From: Dickeya chrysanthemi NCPPB 402
GTDB lineage: Bacteria; Pseudomonadota; Gammaproteobacteria; Enterobacterales; Enterobacteriaceae
Assembly (NCBI RefSeq): GCF_000406105.1
Contig: NZ_CM001974.1
Location: forward strand, 3,754,667-3,767,551
DNA length: 12,885 nucleotides
Reading direction: 5' to 3'
Made by a program: the position numbers and the translations under genes. The notes beneath the pieces were generated by a model. The model was given only the letters and a program-made list of their open reading frames with translations. It had not been told where the DNA came from and did not search any database. This document shows positions 7,800 to 12,885 of this stretch, one piece after another (position 1 is the stretch's first letter; every line of letters begins with the position of its first letter).

Positions 7800-8072
7800 T
7801 CAGACATCCAGCTGCGACGGGTGGCGGATATGCCGGGCAAACACCGTCATGAACTGCGGATCCTCCCGCGCGCCCCATACTGCCAGCGTATGCCCAACCA
7901 CCCACAGCACCAGCCCCGGCAGCCACAGCTGCAACCCCAGCCCGACGGCGGCGGCCAGCGTGCCATTGGCAATCGCCACCGTGCGCGGTGCGCCCCCCAG
8001 CAGGATCGGCTCGGTCAGCGAGCGGTGCAGCGGTACGTCAAAGCCGGGTAACAGCGAGTATTCGTCACTCAT
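7800..8072 (-). CDS. trbD: TrbD, VirB3-like inner-membrane protein
   Basis: This 90-residue membrane protein works with the VirB4-type ATPase TrbE, which is encoded next to it, in pilus assembly. The N-terminal LPGFDVPLHRSLTEPILLGGAPR (about 8-30) is the conserved VirB3/TrbD signature. Two hydrophobic segments follow at about 31-47 and 49-67. The short C-terminus ends with DPQFMTVFARHIRHPSQLDV. The ATG at 8070-8072 overlaps the trbC stop as ATGA and gives the usual family start. A longer open frame reaching 8330 is only the shadow of trbC. The upstream ribosome site is G-rich (GGCGGGGCGG) but weak, so translation probably depends on coupling to trbC. Confidence 0.93.
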   Translation of the reverse strand: MSDEYSLLPGFDVPLHRSLTEPILLGGAPRTVAIANGTLAAAVGLGLQLWLPGLVLWVVGHTLAVWGAREDPQFMTVFARHIRHPSQLDV

Positions 8073-8416
8073 ACCACCGCCCCGCCGGCAAAGCTGAAAA
8101 ACGACAAAAAGAACGAGGAGGCGGCAAAGGCAATCGACAGCCCAAACACGATCTGGATCAGCTTGCGAAATCCGCCCGAGGTATCGCCAAAGGCCAGCGC
8201 CAGCCCGGTGGTGATAATGATGATGACCGCGATAATGCGCGCCACCGGCCCCTGTATGGATTCCAGGATCGACTGCAGCGGCGACTCCCATGGCATACTT
8301 GAGCCACTGGCGTAGGCCGTCAGCCCCCACAACAGGCTGACGGCCAGTGCGGCTCCAGGCAGACTACGTCGAACGAGCCAGCAGTCGGAAAAGCGAAGAG
8401 CAAACGGGAGCATCAT
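8069..8416 (-). CDS. trbC: TrbC, VirB2-like conjugative pilin precursor
   Basis: This is the 115-residue prepilin, the major subunit of the conjugative pilus. A long signal sequence with a basic N-region (R16, R17) and a hydrophobic core (about 20-35) leads to a probable cleavage site after AYA at residue 36. The mature part has two hydrophobic helices (about 57-77, IARIIAVIIIITTG-like, and 86-110) separated by a short polar loop, GDTSGGFRK, as in VirB2/TrbC pilins. In RP4, TrbC is further trimmed and cyclised; whether that happens here cannot be seen. Two adjacent ATG codons (8414-8416 and 8411-8413) follow a strong GGAGG. The first overlaps the trbB stop as ATGA. Confidence 0.93.
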   Translation of the reverse strand: MMLPFALRFSDCWLVRRSLPGAALAVSLLWGLTAYASGSSMPWESPLQSILESIQGPVARIIAVIIIITTGLALAFGDTSGGFRKLIQIVFGLSIAFAASSFFLSFFSFAGGAVV

Positions 8417-9423
8417 GATGAGCCTCCGGGTGAGGGTGTCGATATCGCAGGACCGGGAGAACCAAGGTTACTGAGCTGGTAGTGCGTGCCGTCAAAGCCG
8501 GTCACCCGGACCAGCGAGGCGATACGGCGTGCCTGCCCACGCCCGGTCAGGTATACGATCAGGTGGATGGTGTCGGCGATCAGCGCCCGGGGCGGGGTGA
8601 TCGCCACTTCGAGGATCAGTTGTTCCAGCCGCAGCAATGCCCCCAGCGCAGACCCCGCATGCAGGGTGGCTATCCCGCCGGGGTGACCGGTTCCCCAAAC
8701 CTTGAGCAGGTCCAGCGCCTCGCCGCCACGGACTTCACCGACGATGACGCGATCAGGGCGCAACCGCAGCGTGGTACGCACCAGTTCGGCCATGCTCACC
8801 ACACCCGGCCGGGTACGCAGGGGCACCTGATCGCGTGCCACACATTGCAGCTCCACGGTGTCTTCCAGCACCAGCACCCGATCGCCGGTCTCGGCAATCT
8901 CGGCCAGCAAGGCGTTGGCGAGTGTGGTTTTCCCGGTACTGGTTCCCCCGGCAATCAAAATGTTGTGTCGCTCACGTACCGCCTGACGCAGTACCCCGGC
9001 CTGCGCGGCGGTCATCATCCCGTCAGCAACATAGCGCGCCAGCGGGATCACGCCGGCGGCACGCTTACGCAAGGCAAACGCTGGCCCAGGCGCTGCCGGC
9101 GGCAGTATGCCTTCAAAACGTTCACCGGTTTCCGGCAATTCCGCCGTCAGCAGCGGCCGGTGGCGATGCACCTCGGTACCGACATGGGCCGCCACCAGCC
9201 GGATGATGCGTTCCCCCTCGGCGGCAGACAGCCCACCCTCCAGCGGAGCCAGGCCGGTGGACAACCGATCCACCCACAAGGTGCAGTCTGGATTAAGCAT
9301 GATCTCCACCACATCGGGATCGTCCAGCGCTGCTGCAATCAGCGGCCCCAGTGCGGTGTACAGCATATGCCGGTGGCGCGTACGGGATGCACACATCGTA
9401 TCGCCCGCGGATATGTTGCTCAT
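8413..9423 (-). CDS. trbB: TrbB, VirB11-like T4SS hexameric ATPase
   Basis: This 336-residue cytoplasmic AAA/RecA-type traffic ATPase acts at the base of the T4SS. The N-terminal domain (about 20-125) is followed by the catalytic domain: Walker A GGTSTGKT at residues 159-166, the Asp/Glu box RVLVLEDTVEL at about 182-192, the Walker B region LRPDRVIVGEVRG at about 221-233, and the His box GHPGGIATLHAGS at 246-258. All key elements are present, so the enzyme should be active. The length is close to RP4 TrbB (about 320 residues). The ATG at 9421-9423 overlaps the stop of the preceding RHH gene as ATGA and has AGGAG upstream; another in-frame Met at residue 20 is closer to the conserved part but lacks this spacing. 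Confidence 0.97.
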   Translation of the reverse strand: MSNISAGDTMCASRTRHRHMLYTALGPLIAAALDDPDVVEIMLNPDCTLWVDRLSTGLAPLEGGLSAAEGERIIRLVAAHVGTEVHRHRPLLTAELPETGERFEGILPPAAPGPAFALRKRAAGVIPLARYVADGMMTAAQAGVLRQAVRERHNILIAGGTSTGKTTLANALLAEIAETGDRVLVLEDTVELQCVARDQVPLRTRPGVVSMAELVRTTLRLRPDRVIVGEVRGGEALDLLKVWGTGHPGGIATLHAGSALGALLRLEQLILEVAITPPRALIADTIHLIVYLTGRGQARRIASLVRVTGFDGTHYQLSNLGSPGPAISTPSPGGSS

Positions 9424-9860
9424 GGCATCTCCTGCGTCGTCTCGTCCGCCGTGTCGGGCTGAAGCTCCCGACAGACGTCTTGCACCAGACTGTGTCCGCG
9501 CAGCAAGTGGCGGCCCAGTTGCTCGACAAACTGCCCGAAACGCACACGGCCCTGTGCGTTGGCGGCATCTTGATGGGCGCCAGCCACTGGCGGGCTGACG
9601 GTCAGGTAGTAGCGGATAAACAACGCCAGCGTTTCAATCTGAATGGTTTGATCGCGCTCCAGCCGCCCAAACTGGCGTGACAGCTGATCCAGTCGCCGGC
9701 TCAGGAGGCTGTCCCGTTGCCCTCCCGCATCCGGCGACAGCCAGGCGGCCAGCGCGGCCGCGACAATGGAGGATTTCGAGACCCCTTTTCGGGTCGCCAG
9801 CTCGTCCAGCCGCCGGGCGTGTTCAGGTGGGATAAACAGATTCAGGCGATACTGACTCAT
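9420..9860 (-). CDS. Ribbon-helix-helix (CopG-like) protein between traG and trbB
   Basis: This 146-residue protein has an N-terminal RHH domain at about 3-41: a strand YRLNLFIP, then helix HARRLDELATRKG, a turn, and helix SKSSIVAAALAAWL. About 100 further residues are predicted helical, rich in Arg, Gln and Leu (about 48-120), with an acidic tail. A CopG-family gene in exactly this place, between the coupling protein gene and trbB, is a regular part of Tn4371-like elements. Its function is not established to my knowledge. It could repress the tra/trb operon, or act as a DNA-binding accessory that helps the coupling protein or relaxosome. It overlaps traG and trbB by four bases on either side and has its own GGGGGGAAG ribosome site. 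Confidence 0.85.
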   Translation of the reverse strand: MSQYRLNLFIPPEHARRLDELATRKGVSKSSIVAAALAAWLSPDAGGQRDSLLSRRLDQLSRQFGRLERDQTIQIETLALFIRYYLTVSPPVAGAHQDAANAQGRVRFGQFVEQLGRHLLRGHSLVQDVCRELQPDTADETTQEMP

Positions 9861-11812
9861 GGTGCTTCCCCCCTTTCCGGGGCCGACGTGGATCGTGTAG
9901 GGAACCGGTTCACCGTGTCATCCGCCAGCCACGACAGATCGCTGACCGGTGCCATCGACGACGGCATGGGGACAGTGATGTCGCCTTGTCCGGCTGACGG
10001 GTGCCCTTCCCCGTCATCGTCAGGGTCAGCCAGTCCGGTCATCCCGGATGGCACCGGCACCGCCGGAAGGCGCAGATCGCGCCAGTCATCCGGTCTGGGC
10101 TCAGGCACATCGGTGTAATGACCGTCTGTCAGCGACGGCGGCGGGAGAACACGCGACTGAAAGTTAGCATCCGCGAAGTAGCGCATCTTTCTGGCGCGGA
10201 TCGGCGGCTGGCTGCCCACCATCACAATGGCGTCACTGGCGGGCAACTGCATCACCTCACCGGGTGTCAGCAATGGCCGGGCTGATTCCTGACGCGCAAT
10301 CATCAGGTGCCCCAGCCAGGGGGCCAGCCGGTGACCGGCATAGTTGCGCTGGGCGCGCAGCTCCGTGGCGGTGCCCAGCGTGTCGGAAATGCGTTTAGCC
10401 GTGCGCTCGTCGTTGGTGGCAAAGGCCACCCGCACATGGCAGTTGTCCAGAATCGCGTGGTTCGGGCCGTAGGCCTTGTCAATCTGGTTAAGCGACTGGG
10501 CAATCAGAAACGCGCGCAGACCGTAACCGGCCATAAACGCCAGGGCCGATTCGAAAAAATCCAGCCGCCCCAGCGCCGGGAACTCGTCCAGCATCAGCAG
10601 CAAGGTATGCCGCCGGGTGGTGCCGTCAGCGTCCTCCAGCGACTCCGTCAACCGGCGGCCAATCTGGTTGAGGATCAGCCGAATCAACGGCTTGGTGCGG
10701 CTGATATCCGATGGCGGCACCACCAGATACAGCGACACCGGATGACGGGCCGCGATCAGGTCGGCGATGCGCCAGTCACACCGCGAGGTCACCGCCGCTA
10801 CGGTCGGGTCGCGGTACAGCCCCAGAAAGGACATGGCGGTGGACAAGACGCCGGAGCGCTCGTTGTCGGATTTGTTGAGGACCTCGCGGGCCGCCGAGGC
10901 AATCACCGGGTGCGGCGCATCGCCCAGATGTGCCGTGGTCATCATCCGATACAGCGTGATCTCAAACGGACAGTCTGGATCGGAGAGAAAATTGGCGACG
11001 CCGCGCAGGGTCTTGTCTTCCTGTGCATAAAGCACATGCAGAATGGCCCCCACCAGCAGCGCATGGCTGGTTTTTTCCCAGTGGTTGCGCCGCTCCAGCG
11101 CCCCTTCCGGGTCAACCAGAATATCGGCGATATTCTGCACGTCGCGCACTTCATGCGCACCACGCCGCACCTCCAGCAACGGATTGTAAGCCGCCGAGCG
11201 GGTGTCGGTCGGATTGAACAGCAGACAGTGGCTGAAACGGGCGCGCCAGCCTGCCGTCAGTTGCCAGTTCTCGCCTTTGATATCGTGCACCACGACGGAG
11301 GCTGACCAGCTCAGCAGTGTGGGCACCACCAGCCCAACGCCTTTCCCCGAACGAGTGGGTGCAAACGCCAGCACATGCTCAGGCCCCTCGTGGCGCAGAT
11401 ATTGCCCGTTATGCAGCCCGAGGAACAGCCCGGACGGCCGGTACAACCCCGCCCGACGAATATCCTGTGTCCTTGCCCAGCGTGCCGAACCGTAAGTCGT
11501 GACATGCCGGGACGCGCGGGCGCGCCATACCGACAGGGTCATCGCCACCATTGAGGCCAGCAAACTGCCGCCGCCCGCGATGGCACCGCCGATATCAAAG
11601 ACACGCGGCGCATACCCGCCAAACACAAACCACCATTCAAACAGCCGCCACGGGGGATAAACGGGAACGCCAATGCCCTCGAACCACGGGGTGCCCAGGC
11701 GCGGGGAATACCCCAGCGCTGCCGCGGTCCATTGCGTGGCGTACCACACACCGGCGATCACGACACTGAACACCACCACAACCTGCCCTACCAGTATGCC
11801 CTGCCCCTGCAT
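9857..11812 (-). CDS. traG: TraG, VirD4-like type IV coupling protein
   Basis: This 651-residue inner-membrane ATPase links the relaxosome to the T4SS and pumps DNA. The N-terminus has two membrane segments (about 6-26 and 70-94) flanking a short periplasmic part. The GSARWA motif follows (about 108-113), then the nucleotide-binding domain with Walker A APTRSGKG (Lys at residue 157) and Walker B LLLMLDEFPALG (Asp at about residue 409), and FLIAQSLNQID (about 434-444). The C-terminal 100 residues are acidic and variable, as expected of the substrate-contact region. The ATG at 11810-11812 is preferred because it is followed by the membrane segment and preceded by GAAGGGGGCGG. A TTG at 11843-11845 would add 11 charged residues. 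A hairpin closes immediately before the ATG. The stop overlaps the next gene by four bases. Confidence 0.96.
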   Translation of the reverse strand: MQGQGILVGQVVVVFSVVIAGVWYATQWTAAALGYSPRLGTPWFEGIGVPVYPPWRLFEWWFVFGGYAPRVFDIGGAIAGGGSLLASMVAMTLSVWRARASRHVTTYGSARWARTQDIRRAGLYRPSGLFLGLHNGQYLRHEGPEHVLAFAPTRSGKGVGLVVPTLLSWSASVVVHDIKGENWQLTAGWRARFSHCLLFNPTDTRSAAYNPLLEVRRGAHEVRDVQNIADILVDPEGALERRNHWEKTSHALLVGAILHVLYAQEDKTLRGVANFLSDPDCPFEITLYRMMTTAHLGDAPHPVIASAAREVLNKSDNERSGVLSTAMSFLGLYRDPTVAAVTSRCDWRIADLIAARHPVSLYLVVPPSDISRTKPLIRLILNQIGRRLTESLEDADGTTRRHTLLLMLDEFPALGRLDFFESALAFMAGYGLRAFLIAQSLNQIDKAYGPNHAILDNCHVRVAFATNDERTAKRISDTLGTATELRAQRNYAGHRLAPWLGHLMIARQESARPLLTPGEVMQLPASDAIVMVGSQPPIRARKMRYFADANFQSRVLPPPSLTDGHYTDVPEPRPDDWRDLRLPAVPVPSGMTGLADPDDDGEGHPSAGQGDITVPMPSSMAPVSDLSWLADDTVNRFPTRSTSAPERGEAP

Positions 11813-11842
11813 TGCCGCCCCCTTCTCGCCCTCAAGGCGGCA
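11813..11842 (-). promoter_or_regulatory. Hairpin abutting the traG start codon, overlapping its Shine-Dalgarno
   Basis: On the minus strand, TGCCGCC (11836-11842) can pair with GGCGGCA (11813-11819), giving a 7-bp G+C-rich stem with a 16-base loop. The stem ends directly at the traG ATG. The loop and the 3' arm together carry the AGAAGGGGGCGG ribosome-binding stretch. Such a fold could limit ribosome entry at traG. The pairing is seen directly; the regulatory role is inference, and the stem could arise by chance in G+C-rich DNA. Confidence 0.4.
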
Positions 11843-12029
11843 CAACGGTTATGCCACCTGCGAGAGAGCATCGGTGCGGGCTCAGCCCAGTGCAAAGACC
11901 GTTACCGACTCAATCAGGGAGCAAAAAGTCACAATGCGTACAGGGGAGAACGTGAGCACAGTGCAACCCGCCATGGCGTAACCGGGCGTAGAAGGTGCCG
12001 GGAGTGATTTTTGTGATGATGGCGACGAC
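11843..12029. other. Intergenic leader between the exclusion-like gene and traG
   Basis: This is the longest gene-free stretch inside the tra/trb block (217 bp including the traG hairpin). It holds a perfect 10-bp palindrome, CGCCATGGCG (11969-11978), and a very small hairpin, GGGC-TCA-GCCC (11878-11888), without a T-run. On the minus strand I could not find a convincing -35/-10 pair, although the break in the overlapping-gene pattern makes this a natural place for a promoter or operator of the traG-trbI operon. Confidence 0.4.
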
Positions 12030-12290
12030 TCAGAATTTGGGCGGCGTTTTTGGTGGCGTGTAGGGGGTTCCCGTCCCCAGAAACTGTTTGGTGGTGGCAT
12101 GTCCAACGCGATTGCACAGCGCATTCCCCACGCGATCCCAGTCGTCATGGCACTGCTGGCGCAGTTCCTTTAATCGCTTCGGGTTAGCCAGTAATGACTC
12201 TACCGTCTCCGTTGCCGGTACGGTGCCCGTGCCGATACACCACAGCACGATGCATAAGAAAACACGGAATGAAAACATAAGATTACGCAT
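12030..12290 (-). CDS. Small exported protein, EexN/TrbK-like entry-exclusion candidate
   Basis: This is an 86-residue protein with a hydrophobic N-terminal export signal (about 5-22). The mature part, TETVESLLANPKRLKELRQQC, then DRVGNALCN, has the pattern I associate with EexN-type exclusion lipoproteins encoded in trb conjugation clusters: an NP-x-RLKELR-x(2)-C segment, a second Cys (C47 and C59) and an aromatic-Pro C-terminus. These proteins block entry of a second copy of the element. The lipobox is poor: VLWC puts Trp before the candidate Cys at residue 18, so signal peptidase I cleavage after VPA (residue 26) is an alternative. The C-terminal FLGTGTPYTPP repeats the end of TrbJ. The ATG at 12288-12290 has CGGAGA upstream; an in-frame ATG four codons later is an alternative. 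The gene lies 24 bp after lysR, on the same strand. Confidence 0.75.
   Translation of the reverse strand: MRNLMFSFRVFLCIVLWCIGTGTVPATETVESLLANPKRLKELRQQCHDDWDRVGNALCNRVGHATTKQFLGTGTPYTPPKTPPKF
12055..12083 (-). repeat. 29-nt copy 2 encoding FLGTGTPYTP (in the exclusion-like gene)
   Basis: This is the partner of the trbJ stretch at 4648-4676, on the same strand and in the same frame, with 25 of 29 bases identical and only synonymous differences. Similarity fades quickly on either side: upstream residues are TKQ here and TRR in TrbJ, and the downstream tails differ. Confidence 0.85.
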
Positions 12291-12314
12291 GAGGGTTCTC
12301 CGATAAACGTCAAA

Positions 12315-12885
12315 TCAGGTGACGCCATCAGGCGAGTTATCGTCCGCCCACGCCAGCGCGTCAAGCCGCTCGATAAAGCGCGCCACCGTTTCTGGCGGAT
12401 CCCCGGCATGGCGCAACAGATAGGTGGTCATCATGGGTGTTTTCCCGGCCAGCGGGCGGGCCACCACCCCCAACGCCCGGCTGGCCGCAATATGAGAAAC
12501 GTCAGCCAGCCCCAGTGCAAACCCGGCGGAAACAAGGGTCATCATCAGGTCGAACGAGATAACCTGTTCGGCAATCAACGGCTCCTGCGCAGAACGGCGC
12601 AAAACCTGCGCTACCTGACGTGCATGTCCTTCACATACCCGCGGGTCACACAACACCAGCGGGTAACGCAGCACTTCGTCCAGCGGGATCTGGCTGTAGG
12701 CCAGCAAAGGATGCCGGGCAGGAACCGCCACCATTAACGGCTCGGCCCAGACCGGCTCAGCAGTGATATGCTCGCCCACTGCATCAGACAAGGCAAAACC
12801 CACATCGTACAGCTCATCCTGCAATCCCTGAATTTGCTGAAAGAGCGGCATTTCAAACAGGCGAATATCCACCTCGGGCTCTTCC
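12315..12885 (-). CDS. LysR-type transcriptional regulator, C-terminal part (runs off the right edge)
   Basis: The visible 189 residues are the effector-binding domain of a LysR-type regulator. The frame stays open to the edge, reading EEPEVDIRLFEMPLF, and continues with PVWAEPLMVAVPARHPLL, PLVLCDPRV and VSAGFALGLADVS, the typical periplasmic-binding-protein-like fold. The N-terminal helix-turn-helix (about 110 residues in a usual 300-residue member) must lie beyond position 12885, so the apparent internal start at 12872 (a GTG) is not real. In Tn4371-like elements a LysR-type gene called traR sits in this region and is thought to control transfer genes, so that role is plausible here. It lies 24 bp upstream of the exclusion-like gene with no terminator between, so the two are probably co-transcribed. 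Confidence 0.9.
   Translation of the reverse strand, partial: EEPEVDIRLFEMPLFQQIQGLQDELYDVGFALSDAVGEHITAEPVWAEPLMVAVPARHPLLAYSQIPLDEVLRYPLVLCDPRVCEGHARQVAQVLRRSAQEPLIAEQVISFDLMMTLVSAGFALGLADVSHIAASRALGVVARPLAGKTPMMTTYLLRHAGDPPETVARFIERLDALAWADDNSPDGVT

Noticed and set aside
8073..8330. A TrbD frame extending to 8330.
   Set aside because: The extra part is out-of-frame trbC; the conserved VirB3-like N-terminus begins at the ATG at 8072.
11813..11845. A TraG start at TTG 11845.
   Set aside because: It is a rare start codon with no ribosome site and gives a charged extension before the membrane segment.
11878..11888. The small GGGC-TCA-GCCC hairpin as a possible terminator.
   Set aside because: The stem has only four base pairs and no T-run follows on either strand.
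11882..11974. A 30-codon minus-strand open frame starting in the CGCCATGGCG palindrome, with an MAGC beginning.
   Set aside because: It has no Shine-Dalgarno sequence upstream, no clear signal peptide and no recognisable family, and it is short enough to occur by chance.

Overview
The window is the mating-pair-formation and coupling module of an integrative conjugative element (or related conjugative plasmid). It carries a TrbB-TrbI (P-type, VirB-like) type IV secretion system. Gene order along the minus strand, from right to left, is lysR (partial) - eex-like - traG - ribbon-helix-helix gene - trbB - trbC - trbD - trbE - trbJ - trbL - trbF - trbG - trbI. This matches the conserved block of Tn4371-like elements and the trb region of IncP plasmids. 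The host is most likely a Gram-negative proteobacterium, since a lipoprotein TrbG and a VirB10-type TrbI imply two membranes. The G+C-rich code fits a gamma- or betaproteobacterium. An enterobacterial or soft-rot host is plausible, but the sequence does not prove it.

Layout. Positions 1-162 are a non-coding leader, followed by a plus-strand RHH antitoxin and ParE/RelE-type toxin pair (163-755). Only 46 bp then separates the toxin from the convergent 3' end of trbI. From 802 to 11812 eleven minus-strand genes run with almost no spacing: most junctions are 4-base ATGA/GTGA overlaps or 1-base TGATG overlaps, so the block is probably one translationally coupled operon. A 217-bp intergenic stretch (11813-12029) lies in front of traG. 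It contains a hairpin touching the traG ribosome-binding site and a 10-bp palindrome. To its right are a small exported entry-exclusion-like gene (12030-12290) and, 24 bp upstream of that, the C-terminal part of a LysR-type regulator that runs off the right edge.

How the genes work together. TraG (coupling ATPase) brings the relaxase-DNA substrate to the channel. TrbB and TrbE power assembly and transfer. TrbC is the pilin and TrbJ the pilus-associated VirB5-like protein. TrbD and TrbL are inner-membrane parts. TrbF, TrbG and TrbI form the core spanning the envelope. The eex-like protein probably blocks redundant entry into cells that already carry the element. The toxin-antitoxin pair probably stabilises the element. 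No relaxase, integrase, att site or origin of transfer is visible, so those parts must lie outside the window.

The most notable observation is that the exclusion-like protein and the C-terminus of TrbJ share the ten-residue peptide FLGTGTPYTP. It is encoded by 29-nt stretches that differ at four positions, all of them synonymous.
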